DNA from: Brachycybe producta
Taxonomy: Eukaryota > Arthropoda > Diplopoda > Playtdesmida > Andrognathidae
Assembly (NCBI GenBank): GCA_036925085.1
Contig: JAUPFP010000022.1
Span: 2,433,501-2,497,500 of the forward strand
Length of the DNA stretch: 64,000 nucleotides
Direction: 5' to 3'
Made by a program: the position numbers and the translations under genes. The notes under the pieces are model-generated. The model saw only the letters and a program-made list of their open reading frames with translations. It made no database searches and had not been told where the DNA came from. Positions 23,801-35,397 of this stretch are shown here, one piece after another (the first letter of the stretch is position 1; each line of letters begins with the position of its first letter).

Positions 23801-26800
23801 TATGTAATTAACATTTTTCAACATTAGCTTTTTTGCGTCATATCAGCATGAAAATATCAAATAATTTAGCCACCCGTTCTAGTTTATAACACATTTTCAA
23901 TTTCTCTTGAAGTGTTGCTGTACTGAAACGCAGAACCAAAGTTTTTGAAACTTAGCTCTTTGTAAAACATCTCAAGTTGTTTACCGTTTTGCGTTTCTTC
24001 ATTGTATGCTTGAATCAAGCAGGCATATTCTCCTTGAAGGTTAGTAAGGTCTATCGGGTTCCCTTGTTCGATTATCCGACCATCTTTCATAACGACAATG
24101 TAATCACAATGGGCAAGATACTATAAAGAAATGGAGAAATAAGTGTTACCACTTTTAATGAGAAATATATATTACCCAACTTACTTGCACTTGATGCGAC
24201 ACAAAGATGACGGTTTTGGAGGCAAGAGCTGTTTTTATGCAGCTCTGAAGAATTTGAGTTCCAACAGTGTAATCAACAGCCGAGAGCGGATCGTCGAGAA
24301 GATACAAATCACGGTCACTATAAACTGCTCTAGCAAGACTGATGCGCTGTTTCTGTCCACCGCTTAAATTAACACCTCGCTCTCCTATCTCAGTTTCGTC
24401 ACCGGCAGCAAAACTTTTAATATCTTCCATCAAACAACAACACTGAAGGACATCGTCGTAACGCTTGCTGTCGAATTGTGTTCCGAAAAGGATGTTCTCC
24501 TTTACGGTCACATTCATTATCCAAGCTTGTTGAGCAACGTAAGCGTAGGTTCCATTTGTAGCGAGAGTACCTCGCAATAACTGCATCTGTGGGTTGATAT
24601 TAAAAATTTACGTTTACGAAAACTTGACATAGTGTTGTTGTGAGATTTCAGAAGGCTAGTTTAAGGTGCTTATAAATGTACTTGTGTCAATTTCAAATTG
24701 ACATACAAAGCTTATTTTAAACTATATCAATGATAGTACAGTTAAGTGATTGAGCTACTCTTCTGGATTTGTAAGTTTCAGAATGTGTCCAAATTACCTG
24801 TCCAAGAATAGCAGAAATCAAAGAGCTTTTGCCAGAACCGACAGTCCCACAAACACCAACAAGTCTTCCTCTTGGTACAACCAATTCTATATCAGAGAGC
24901 GTCGCAAATATCTTTTTTTTCGTACCACTTTGACTCTTGGCTAAGGCTTGTTTCTCTTTATCGTTGTTTCTTCCACTATTTCTATTTCGACGATCTGAAA
25001 AGAAACAAAAAAAAAAATGTTCATTATCGACACTTGATAAATTTCGAGTCGTAATATATGTGAATTATTAAAAAGTAAAGCGGTTCTTACCATGGTACCA
25101 ACTTGACAATCTAGTTTCTCGGAATTTGATGTTATCATATATCTTGGTGTTTTTCTTCTGAGGTGGGGATGGTGTATTCCACGCGAAACTGGCATTGTGG
25201 AGACATATAGCATGGTTTGGATCTTTTGGCACTGAAGCATGTGTCACACTGTTCTTCATCAACAGTACACTCTTAAATTAATAGAAAGAATTTAAGAGTT
25301 TCTCAATGCGAAGCAGAGTTATGTGTTCTATTCTGTCTTGTGTGAACAAAATGAAGAAAAACTGGAAAAGTGTTTTAGAAACTAGAAAGGGAGCTTAACC
25401 ACTTCAGGATATTTTCATACTGATATCTTTTAAAATAAGCTTTTTATGTGAGTGTGAATATAACTCAAGTTTAAGCAGACTGTATTTTATTTCAAATTTT
25501 TGTTAAATTGAAGTTCATTTTGAAAAATATCAATATAAAAATACTATTAAATAATTCAGGTAACGTTTTAGTTTCTAAAACGTTTTAAAAGTTATCGTTA
25601 GTTTTGTTCCAGAAAAGGCAGAATAACTTTTAAAAGAGTTCAAAAATCAGGCGTTTATGTGACATTAAATAGTCGAGAGAAATAATAAATACCTGCATTC
25701 TTCGAACAGTTGTTTGAAATTCTGTGATTTTGGCAACACCTCCTGACAGTATCATAAGGCCAGTACGGCTGATGATAAAAGCACCCAGCACTGGAAATGC
25801 CTGAATATATAAAATGAAATTAGAAAGTTACGATTTTTAATAAGGTTATGCCGTGTTACCTTCGATGGTGGTAGTTCGATTCCCATTGCAAAACAAGTTA
25901 GAAAAGTGACTATAGAAGCCACGATCGGAATGGAAGTGGCAAAAGAATTCATAACACTTTGAAGGAAAATAACTTTTTCCAAAAAGCTTCTTTCTTTATT
26001 TCGGATTGCTGTTAGAAAAGACACAAAATGTAATCAATTACGTCTAATTGACAGCTCGAGAAGATCTTTCCAGATTATTTACTCGTAATTGATTCGGTGA
26101 AAGGCTCCTCCCATGCATACAATTTTATTATTTTCATATTGCAAAGGATTTCAGTCATTTTGCGAACCTTGTAAGCATATTAAAAATAATATATGTTATC
26201 GATTAGCTGATTTTTTTAACTCTGGTTAGTGTGCATCACAAAAGAGCAACATAAAGGGAGAAATTGAAAGTGATTTAGAAACTAGAAGGGTAGCTGAATC
26301 AACATGAAAAGAAACCGTAAGGAATTGAGCTACTTCTTCCAGTTTCTGAAACACTTTCAAGTTTCTCTTTCATTTTTCTCATGAAAGACAGAATAATAAA
26401 GAGTTCGAGTGAGGTTTTACACTTTAAAACCAGTTTAAGCTCTGTATTACCCTTTGGTCACTTATGAAAACAGCTTTCTTTCGATAATAACCGTTCAGAC
26501 GACCAGCTAAAAACTGCGTAAGAGAAAATAATTAAAACTACTCATCTCGTTTATTACGCTAAATATATATGCTGACCTGAAGAAGATAAAAGAATACAAA
26601 GACTGCGAGTCCGGAGAGCGCCGGAAGTCCGATAGCCCAAAATACATAAGCTAAACACATTATGCTAACTATTGTTCCAGCTACCCATAATTGACCGAGA
26701 ATTGCATATTCCAAGATACGAGTTCCATCATTTGCAAATAAATTAATAACCTGAAATAAAATGATAAAAACAAAAACCATAGTTATCAGAAATTTCTTAT

Positions 26801-28536
26801 AGTGCTTATTTTCTAACAATTTAAAACAAAAATTCACGACAAAACTTTTAAAGAAAAAATAGCTGTTAGAAACTAGAATAGCAAGTTAATTTACTAAAAG
26901 TATTTTCATGGTTGTATCTCCATAACTCAGCTAATTCAACTCTCATTCTATTTTGTATCTGTCTTCAACTATTTTAAAAAGTGGCTTCCAAGAATGTTAC
27001 GTCAACATCTGTATGAGTTTTAGCAAATTCAGTGGTCACAAGAAACCGTAATTAATATTTGGGTACCTCTCCGACACTTTTGTCTCCGAGGCTCTGAAGT
27101 GCAACGATCTTTCGAAAGATAAGTCCAAGAAGAGCCGAACGTAGACGAACTGCAGTTCTCGAATTGATGTTCCACAGGAAACTGAATAGAAACATTCTAG
27201 ATCCATCGGTTACCATTATGGCAAATACATATTTGAGTCCATCGTAAAAAGGAATATCGGGATTAGCAGAATATTCTAAAAGTTCATAAGTGAATATCAC
27301 CTGAAAATGAGAACAAAAAATTACTTCAAATGCAATAATCAGCTTCAGTCATTTTCTGCAACTCACTGGAGTAAAAAAACCAATGCATTGAGCAATAGTA
27401 AATAGGGCTATCATAATTGACTGTCGTGTTCGAAGGAATTTCTTAACAACACGATATAAAGATGCATTTTCTGGTCCTTCTTTGTTTAATTCGTCTTGCC
27501 ACAAATGCTCCAGTCTAATAAAAATAGAAACAAACATGAAATCACTTCAGAAATTTATAAAACGGTTGCAACAGAAACATCTGTTTCGAAATTTGTTTAC
27601 AGTGTTTTTTAGAAGCAATTTGAACTGGTTTAAAAGTATAAAACACCCATCGAACTCTGGTTATTTTGTCTTTAAAAAGCAACATTAAAAGAAATTTGAA
27701 AAGTGTTTTAGAAACTAGAAAGGTTGCTTTTTCACTTTAGGGTATTTACATGTTTGATATCTTTCCAAATAACCTTTTCATGTCGGTTTGAAAATGACCG
27801 AACATTAAACAGACGATATTTTTTTGATTTTATTAAATTAAGTTTATTTTAAAACATTTCAACATAAAAATACAATAAAGTGACTCGACTACCTGTTCTA
27901 GTTTTTAACACTAAATTTACCCATATTGTAGCTCTTCTGAAACGTAGAATAACCAAAGTTTGAAAATCAAGCTGTCAAGTTGGCCATCAAAGTTGGCCAT
28001 TTTTTTCTTTTTACAAATTTTCATAAGAAGTTTTATTTTAAAAGATATCTTCGAGTGAAAGCAGCTTGTAAAGTAGACAACAATTTGAAATATATATTAT
28101 AAATTTATAACATATTTCACCTTCTGACATTGAACTGGCAAGAGTCTATCGTGGGACATTGATATTTGACAACGGCAGAAGAACCTTTTCGAAAGATATT
28201 CCACAAGAGGCTGGTCATCCAAGAACCCGTCGAAATGGAACACAGTCCAACGTGGTCAATTGGCAGTGTCTCTCTTTCACTGAAAAATAAGAAAAACAAA
28301 ATGTATCATTACATATATATATATAAGCCTATAGTTTACGTTTTATAAATAGCCATTTGCAAAATATGCAAATGAAGCAAAACTAAAGAGTTACAAAATT
28401 AGCTGTTCGTAAAAAAAAAATCTGAAGCTCACTCTTTTGGAACTGTGGTCCGTAGAAAAGACTTCAATGTCGGCTTGTAACGCTTGAAGCCAAGGTTCGG
28501 AGAATATTCCATGTTGCTGGCAGTACTGGTTTCCAT
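20869..28536 (-). CDS. ABCC5-like: ABCC-type ABC transporter B (tandem paralogue)
   Basis: Nineteen coding exons: join(28433-28536, 28121-28279, 27367-27514, 27067-27300, 26577-26750, 26451-26513, 26083-26167, 25860-26008, 25693-25800, 25091-25271, 24798-24994, 24185-24586, 23985-24120, 23199-23650, 22494-22623, 21957-22426, 21374-21892, 21024-21302, 20869-20943); 4065 nt, 1354 residues. Eleven exons have exactly the same length as in gene A, so the two arose by tandem duplication. NBD1: [22 protein letters not shown]2: [14 protein letters not shown] (in the exon 21024-21302), IIMLDE, VAHR. The linker before NBD1 is longer, basic and split by an extra intron (24995-25090) absent from A. The intron after exon 21957-22426 starts with GC instead of GT (CAG/GCATGA). 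The NBD2 half is far closer to gene A than the N-terminal half. Substrate unknown. Confidence 0.93.
22745..23165. repeat. TTAA-hairpin element, diverged
   Basis: GGTTAGAAACTAGAAGATTTG and the inverse ACCTTCTAGTTTCTAAATC enclose an A-rich centre. In an ABCC-B intron. Confidence 0.65.
23685..23984. repeat. TTAA-hairpin element filling an ABCC-B intron
   Basis: It occupies nearly all of the intron 23651-23984: TTTTAAAAACTAGAATGG on the left, CACCCGTTCTAGTTTATAAC on the right. The right end adjoins the splice donor. Confidence 0.7.
24640..24795. repeat. TTAA-hairpin fragment
   Basis: Mainly a right arm: AAGCTTATTTTAAACTATATC, GTTAAGTGATTGAGCTACTC, CTTCTGGATTTGTAAG. Confidence 0.55.
25365..25670. 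repeat. TTAA-hairpin element
   Basis: GTGTTTTAGAAACTAGAAAG on the left and AACGTTTTAGTTTCTAAAAC on the right, ending AAATCAGGCGTTTATG. In an ABCC-B intron. Confidence 0.7.
26235..26440. repeat. TTAA-hairpin element with deleted centre
   Basis: TTAGAAACTAGAAGGGTAGC is followed after about 40 bases by GAGCTACTTCTTCCAGTTTC, ending ACTTTAAAACCAGTTTAAG. Confidence 0.7.
26850..26930. repeat. TTAA-hairpin fragment
   Basis: Only the core GCTGTTAGAAACTAGAATAGC and GTATTTTCATGGTTGTATC remain. Confidence 0.45.
27580..27985. repeat. TTAA-hairpin element
   Basis: Left arm from ACTCTGGTTATTTTGTC to GAAACTAGAAAGG; right arm TACCTGTTCTAGTTTTTAACAC to GAATAACCAAAGTTTG. In an ABCC-B intron. Confidence 0.7.
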
Positions 28537-29373
28537 TTTTATATATTTATGGAGCCACTTTGAGCTATATAATAATAGGAGGCCTCTTATTTAATTGGAG
28601 ATTCACTCATCCGGTAACTTGTTTAGATGAAACAATTAGGTCAAATACCATAATGAAAAATATCGATTTGTAATCAATTGTAAGCTATAGGCCCTATATG
28701 TATATGTGCTTTAAAATGCTTACAATGTGGCGACTTCACTTTCGAAGAGACCAACACTGAGGTGCGGCCCAGCCAAGCCTAAGCTTATCAGCAGCACCAG
28801 TCACACAAATCTCGTGGTCTAGGCCACGGTCAAAACCGGTTTTAATGGCCCACAAAGACCTGTAGGATTCTTTAAAAAAAAATGACAGCTCAGGGCCAAC
28901 TCAGCATGCACACAAGCTGGGCTTTTGCAAACATCCAAAGGCTCATATGGACTATTTAGTTTTCTACTTCAGTTGGTGTCATTAGTTTTAAAAAGCTTCA
29001 AATGATGAAATTTTTGGCAACTTTTTGTAGGCCTCTTAACTTTAAAAAATCAAATCCTAGTATTTTTCCATGTTTGTAATTGCGAATTTTTAGTGGATCT
29101 TCAGCTTGTTTTAGGTATTTTTGGTGAATTTTCAATTCTTTTTGACGTTTTTTTCCTTCTCATTTTTTAAAAAAAAATATGATAGAAATTTTTGCCAACG
29201 CTTTTTGTTTGATTTAATTTTATATATTAAGTATTTTGCAACAAAAAAGCCAATTTTTTTAAGATTGTGATAAAAATGTTGTTAACATTTATAATATACA
29301 GCTTTAAAAATATAATTGTAGTAATTTTCTATTATATCCAGTTTTATCAGATTTTATTTAATGGCCCATTTAT

Positions 29374-29375
<2 letters not shown>

Positions 29376-29406
<31 letters not shown>
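29376..29406. repeat. (TC)n microsatellite
   Basis: About 15 uninterrupted TC units. Confidence 0.9.
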
Positions 29407-29408
<2 letters not shown>

Positions 29409-29579
29409 TGGCTAATTTCACTTTTTTTAAAGTAATTTTTGCAACAATCATTGGTAGATCGAAATAATACATAAATGCTAATTATTTTTTCATGTGTTGT
29501 CCTTGATAATTTTCTAGGTTTTTTTCCCAAACCTTTTTGTCTTGATTTGATTTTTGAAAAAAAAATATGTACTTTTAAA

Positions 29580-29905
29580 TCTAGTTTTAAAATATAAAAC
29601 ACCCTTTGACCTCTTTGATTATTTTGGCTTTCCGAAGAGCAAAATTAAGAGAAACTTTGGAAAGTGTTTTAAAAACTAGAAGGGTAGCTCTGTTATCTTT
29701 CAAATTAAGCTTTTTATTTTTTTATTATCTAAAAAATAGTTTACTTTGAAAGATAAAATTGAAAATACTATGAAACGATTACGGTTACCCGTTCTAGTTT
29801 CTAACACAGTTTTAAATTTTTTTTCCTTAGTGTTAGGTCTTCTGAAATTATACACAATCAAAAGTTCGAAAACCCAGCTGTTCATAAAAACACATCTGTA
29901 AGTTT
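29580..29905. repeat. TTAA-hairpin element
   Basis: AAGTGTTTTAAAAACTAGAAG on the left; TACCCGTTCTAGTTTCTAAC and CAGCTGTTCATAAAAACAC on the right. Confidence 0.7.
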
Positions 29906-30213
29906 TATTATTACTATAGAAAATTATATACAATTCTAGTATTTAATATTACAGTGTATGTGTTGCATTTGGTTCATTTTGAAATCTCCTTTTTGTCTTC
30001 GTTAATTTCATAGCATAATTAATTTTAAATGAATATTATTACAAACCTTTATATTATTAAAAAATAAGGAAGTTAAGAATAGAAATGTTGCAGTGAAGTT
30101 GACATCAAGGACAATTTTGAAGACTTATTTCGTTCTCAGCTGTTGTAAAAAAATAAATGTAAAAAAGATCAAATATTGATTTCTTTTCCTTCTGAAGGTG
30201 AATCATAAAAGGT

Positions 30214-30229
30214 CCCCCCCCCCCCCCCC
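30214..30229. repeat. Poly(C) run followed by (CCCCT)n
   Basis: Sixteen consecutive C followed by TCCCC units; a potential i-motif/G-quadruplex tract and a likely sequencing soft spot. Confidence 0.85.
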
Positions 30230-30583
30230 TCCCCTCCCCTCCCATTTTTTTTTACTTACTTCAAAATTAAAGATCAATGTCAATGGATGCTGCTATGCTA
30301 GCTTACTATTTGTTCCAGCCAACAAAAAACCAGTATCTTTCCTTGGTTCTATTCGAAGCATCCTTTGAAGATTTGACAGCAGCTTTCTTTTAAAGCCATC
30401 CTTTTAAGAAGACTGTGGTTGATGGTGGCTACCACCTCTTTTTTCTATTTGACACATTCCAGACACACAGTCTCTCTATACTCTAAAGAGTTGCCCTTAG
30501 TAAATTGTAAAAATCGACTTGTCCCTTGTTACACGTAAGCAAAAATGACGAAATCTCACATTTTTTTCATTTCTTCAGCTACT

Positions 30584-32067
30584 GGGCGCAATCGGAAACT
30601 AAGGGAAGAATCACACACGCTGAAAAAACATACTACAGAATTTCAATTTTTAAGGCATTTAGCAGAAGCGCCATATTATAACTTTGAATGCAAAAGAACG
30701 CAGAATTTTTTTAAATTTCTATTTCTATTTCTGGTTCTTTTTCAGCTTGTGTGAAGAAGGAAATGAAAGAAAAAAGGGGACTGGGCGTTCTTAAATAAAA
30801 AACATATCTGGGAAGTTCCAAGTCAGTAAGAAGAGTTTGCAAGGCCCTGGTGCAAACTATTTGGGCTCTCAGTGCCTTCTTTTTCTGCTCCTTTTGGGAT
30901 GCTATTAAAGAATCACACATGCTGAAAAACCAGCAGAAATTTTGTAAGGCATTTACCAGAAGCGCTATATATCTTTCAGTGTAAAAGGAACACTGAATTT
31001 TTTTATTTTTCTTTCTCTTTTCTGGTAGTTTTTCAGCGTGTGTGATTCTTCCCTAATGAAGGGAAATGGAAGAAAAAGGGGGCTAGGCGTTCATAAAGAA
31101 AACTTATCTGGGATGTTCCAGTTTGCAAGGCCTTGGTGCAAACTATTTGGCATTGCACCTCAGTACATTCTTTTTCTGCTCTTTGTTAGGGAAGAATCAC
31201 ACATTCTGAAAAACCAGCAGAAATTAGAAATAAATAAAAAATAAAAATATTTCTATGGTGTTTTGCATTGAAAGATAAATATGGTGCTTCTGCTAATTGC
31301 CTTATGCTCTTGTTACGATTATGCAGCTAATGCACTGCTTACAGCATTACAGAAAAATGACGTCAAAATGACCTCACAGACAGCGCCTTGAACCACAATG
31401 CAATGTCGCACGTCATGGTGTTGACGTCATTTTTCTGTAATGTTGTATGCGGTGCATAATTAGCTGCTGCGTGATCGTACCGAGAGCATTACAAAGTGAA
31501 ATTATGTGGAATTTTTTACGCATGTGTGATTCTTCCCTCACTTAATTTCAATTAAAAATTTGAAACGTGTAATAATGGAAATGGTTTAGAAAATTAATCT
31601 TGAATGTTACCATAAATTTTACAAATAATTTGTAAATTATGAAATGTTCAAAGAATTATATAAATTTTTATTGTAATTTTTTTATGCATTAGTGTGTTAT
31701 CATTTGGGCCTCCTTAAGGACCAGTAAAACCCATTATAGTTATGGGCCTTACGGCCTACACTTCTTAAGAAAACAAGCATTAAATCCGCCATACTTGCTT
31801 TCTAGAGAAGATTACATTTAATATAGTGGATGACCTTCAGTTTTGAAGGTCAGAATGTAAAGAATGTGTTTATGTAGACGTCAAGTTAGCACCAATGGCC
31901 TCCTCCTATGAGGCTATCTATGGCCTCAAATTTGAGAAGAAAATGGCAAAATGAAGCACATCTGGAAATTCTTTTCTTTTAAAGAATTTTCGGGAGTTGG
32001 AGCAAAATCACCCTTTTGGATTTTTTTTAGAACACAAAGAAATTGTGTTTAGTTTCCGATTACGCCC
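30584..32067. mobile_element. Composite element with 19-bp outer inverted repeats and internal tandem copies
   Basis: Outer ends GGGCGCAATCGGAAACTAA (30584-30602) and TTAGTTTCCGATTACGCCC (32049-32067) are inverted with one mismatch. Inside, AATCACACACGCTGAAAAA-type ends alternate with their inverse at about 30610, 30910, 31040, 31195 and 31525. Two ~300-base units share GGCGTTC(TT/AT)AAA, TATCTGGGA-GTTCCA and TTTGCAAGGCC-TGGTGCAAACTATTTGG. No transposase ORF, so it is non-autonomous. Confidence 0.65.
31314..31484. repeat. Long imperfect palindrome inside the composite element
   Basis: Arms GCATTACAGAAAAATGACGTC and GACGTCATTTTTCTGTAATG are inverted around an approximately 55-base centre, extended outwards by ATGCAGCTAATGCA / TGCATAATTAGCTGC. 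Confidence 0.75.
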
Positions 32068-32344
32068 TATATTAAGAGAAAAGAGAGGAAGATGAAGGGG
32101 GGAAAAGGATAAAAAATAATTGATTTTGTGGCAGCCGCTACCATAGCTTCATTAGGAACAAAGGAGTTACTTTAATTAATTGTGAAATGAAAATTTCACA
32201 ATTTTATAGCTTTTAATATTGTTTAATATAGCTTTAGCCTTTAACTATACCTTATAAATATAATATATTGTTATATATAATTATATATCAGTAATTTCAA
32301 ATTTCAACTCCTAATATTAAGTGGTCATCATTCAGTACAATTAG

Positions 32345-32577
32345 AAGAATTTTGTCCCTGTAGCGTTAGATGGCGCCACTAGCCCTCCCATAGAAATGTA
32401 CTGACACTCTTCAACTCTTGACTGACGTTCCTTTTTTTCACGTGGCAAACTTTGAATTGCGGGTCGCTATTTCTACACGTGCTCTCCTTCACTTATAAGT
32501 TACGAGTGTAGTTTGCCACCTATGGACGTTGGCGCTATCTACCTTGCATTTACGCAAGTATTTTTCTATGGAGTCCT
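32345..32577. repeat. Dispersed repeat, copy 2
   Basis: Reverse-complement relative of 4486-4847: TAGCGTTAGATGGCGCCA, CCTCCCATAGAAATGTA, TTTCACGTGGCAAAC, GCTATTTCTACACGTGCT. A foldback MITE begins 33 bases downstream. Confidence 0.7.
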
Positions 32578-32610
32578 CTTATCTAGAAAACACCAACACA
32601 TTTTGGAAGG

Positions 32611-32817
32611 ACAGGCATTTAGAAATCGGGACGAACTTCAGTTGGCTCCGCCCTTTTTATGACGACCGGCAACTTCTAATTGGTTGGTTATGTAGTCTGA
32701 CGTCACATGCTCCGCACCTTTTCAACGTCGAACCACACAACAAACCAATTAGAAGTTGCCGGTCGTCATAAAAAGGGCGGAGCCAACTGAAGTTCATCCC
32801 GATTTCTAAATGCCTGT
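32611..32817. mobile_element. Foldback MITE with 9-bp TSD, copy 2
   Basis: From ACAGGCATTTAGAAATCGGG to CCCGATTTCTAAATGCCTGT. Flanks TTTGGAAGG and TTTGAAAGG are a 9-bp duplication with one mismatch. TGACGTCA at 32698-32705. Confidence 0.9.
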
Positions 32818-32899
32818 TTTGAAAGGATTGAATTGAGAGAATTCCAGTAATTTTTTTTTTCTTTAGCTCCTTGAGACAAGAGCTATACACTAAAAGTGA

Positions 32900-33290
32900 A
32901 GAGTATTTTTATACTGAACAGAATAAAAGCTAAACTTAATAGCTAAATAAAACAATACCTAAACAAAACTAAATCTGAACTTAAAAGGAAAACTAAATAA
33001 TAGTTAACATTGGACAAGAATTAAACTGGACAATATATAAGCTAAACTTCATAAAAATCAAACTAAACAATAACTAAATAGAAGAAAAGATAAATTTAAC
33101 AGCTAAAGAAGACAGTATACCTAAACAGAACTAAAGCTAAAACGCATAAAAGCTAATTTGTACAAAAACTGCAGAATAAACAACATGGACAACTAAAGTT
33201 ACTAAGTAAGTTTAAATTAACAACAAATAAACTATACAAAAACTAAACTATAAAGATCTAAACTGATTTATTTGTTAAAAAGTTAAGCTA
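32900..33290. repeat. Degenerate (AGCTAAACWAAA)n low-complexity tract
   Basis: About 400 bases of loosely repeated CTAAAC/AACTAAA phrases, purine-rich on this strand. Confidence 0.6.
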
Positions 33291-33878
33291 CCTATTCGCA
33301 ATCAGATCGAAACTGATGGATCTGGACAGACAGATAAAATCCATCCATAAATGAGCTGTCCCGATCGGTCAATTCCGAGCTGATTGTTAATGCGTAACTT
33401 AAGTAGTTCATACCTAACAATGACTTACCATGTAATCACCTATTATAATCACTAAAAGCCTTTCATAATAAAAAAATAACCAGAGTTCGGATGAACTTTG
33501 TACAAATTTTTAAACCCAAATCAACAAAGTTCAAACTCTTTAAGTAGATGTTTGATATTCCTTGCATTTAGCTCAAATGACTATGTATGATTATGACAAT
33601 GGACTATTCAAATTTCAGTTAATAAGATCAATAAGCACAGCTCCCAACAACAAAGGTAAAATCTTACGATGCAAATCCAGACAAATTTGAAAATTATAAT
33701 ATAATAATAATAATAATAATAATGTCTTGAATAATATACTTCCATTCTCGATATTTGTCAAGTTATTATTTAATCTTTTCTCAATAAATGTTAAATCAGA
33801 ACCTTGATAAGCAAATTTTGCTCCCGAGGCAAGTATAAAACTGGCGCCCATTTAGTATTATCAGTCTTAGTTATTTTG

Positions 33879-34084
33879 ACAGGCAATTAGAAATCGGGAC
33901 GAACTTCAGTTGGCTCCGCCCTTTTTTATGATGAACGCAACTTCCAATTGGTTGGTTATGTAGTCTGACGTCACATGCTCCGCCCTTTTCAACGTCGAAC
34001 CACACAACAAACCAATTAGAAGTTGCCGGTCGTCATAAAAAGGGCGGAGCCAACTGAAGTTCGTCCCACTTTCTAATTGCCTGT
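33879..34084. mobile_element. Foldback MITE with 9-bp TSD, copy 3
   Basis: Perfect 9-bp target duplication GTTATTTTG at 33870-33878 and 34085-34093. Ends ACAGGCAATTAG and CTAATTGCCTGT. TGACGTCA at 33966-33973. Confidence 0.93.
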
Positions 34085-34596
34085 GTTATTTTGTGCCCCC
34101 TATTTCTTCTGCACCTGAGGCAGGTGCCTAATTCGCCTAATTGCCTTATATAAATGGCTCTGATTAAAATAAAAATATTATGGTAAAAAGTTTTAGAAAA
34201 CAAATCACGTGTACAGTTTCTTGCTGTTATCGATAAAATGAATTAATTATGCCAATTAACATGCTGGGCCCAAAAACGAAACATGCAAAGATTTTTTAAA
34301 CTGCCATAAAAACTCATTTAAAATACATGCATTGTATTATGATTGATAAGGTCGTTTTAATGTGCGTTTAGACTACTTGTGCTCGTACACATGCTAGTGC
34401 CCTTATTGACTTGTTGGGCTCCGACTCTTGCCAACTGAGGGTTGAGAGTTCAGTTACCCGAGAGGCTTTTGACTCGTGTGGATCCCATGAGCAACGACGA
34501 AGTTTTGATTACCAGTGCAAGTTTAATTATAATGCACTCATTGTTCGGGGAATAAACGCCACGAGTACTACGAGTCAACTAAACTGTGCTCATCTC

Positions 34597-34795
34597 ACAG
34601 GCAGTTAGAAATAGGTGAGAACTTCAGTTGGCTCCGCCCTTGTTATGACGACTGGCAACTTCTAATTGGCTGGTTATGTAGTCTGACGTCACAGGCTCCG
34701 CCCTTTTCAACGTCAGACTACATAACCAGCCAATTAGAAGTCGTCATAATAAGGGCGGAGCCAACTGAAGTTCTCACCTATCGCTAACTGCCTGT
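34597..34795. mobile_element. Foldback MITE with 9-bp TSD, copy 4
   Basis: Flanks GCTCATCTC and GCTCGTCTC (one mismatch). Ends ACAGGCAGTTAG and CTAACTGCCTGT. TGACGTCA at 34684-34691. The right arm has lost a few bases. Confidence 0.9.
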
Positions 34796-34860
34796 GCTCG
34801 TCTCAATCCAATGGCTTGCAAGGCTTGAAGAGCATCTCTTTTATGTACCGACATCAAGCA

Positions 34861-35063
34861 CAGGCATTTAGCAATCGGAACGAACACAAGTTGGCTCCGC
34901 CCTTGTTATGACGACAACAACTTCTAATTGGTTTGTTGTGTGGTTCGACGTTGAAAAGGGCGGGGCATGTGACGTCAGACTACATAACCAACCAATTAGA
35001 AATTGCGTTCGTCATAAAAAGGGCGGAGCCAACTTGTGTTCGTCCCGATTTCTAAATGCCTGT
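34861..35063. mobile_element. Foldback MITE with 9-bp TSD, copy 5
   Basis: Perfect 9-bp duplication CATCAAGCA at 34852-34860 and 35064-35072. It is inserted 65 bases from copy 4 in opposite orientation of the centre. TGACGTCA at 34970-34977. Confidence 0.93.
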
Positions 35064-35397
35064 CATCAAGCAGAGCCAGACGAACCCCTGAATTGCGTTA
35101 CTTGTGCTTCTTGTATCGCTGCTCGTGAATCCGTCCACATTACCCGGGCTTGTCGACGATCTACCTCACCGAGCACGAGTAGTCTGACTGCACCCATAGA
35201 GTAATTAGAAAGCGAGGAATGTCTTAATTTAATAAAGACAAAGAAAACACAAGAGAAATAAAGAGACAATGACTTTTCTGTTTTAATAAGCTTTTTTTTT
35301 TTAAATGTTTTTGAATTCACACTACTTCACAAAAGGATGGGAAAGAAGGGATTTTGAAAAGATGAAGGAGGAGGACTGAAGATTATGATATAATAAA

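Larger units (their letters stand above)
28537..30580. other. Gene-free DNA upstream of ABCC-B
   Basis: No supported gene. 28690-28960 has more even base composition (AGGTGCGGCCCAGCCAAGCC, GTCTAGGCCACGG) but no open frame or RNA fold I can name. 29000-29300 is T-rich. Confidence 0.45.

Noticed and set aside
28690..28960. Possible structured RNA in a GC-balanced block
   Set aside because: No tRNA, snRNA or spliced-leader hallmarks (no anticodon arm, Sm site or box motifs) could be found by eye.
32529..32890. Overlapping ORFs reading HLEIGTNFSWLRPFYDDRQLLIG on both strands
   Set aside because: Both strands give the same peptide because the DNA is a foldback element; it is not coding.
33615..33851. 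78-codon minus-strand ORF beginning MGASFILASGAKFAYQG
   Set aside because: Considered as a retrotransposon remnant, but no reverse-transcriptase, integrase or gag motif is present and it crosses an (AAT)n tract.
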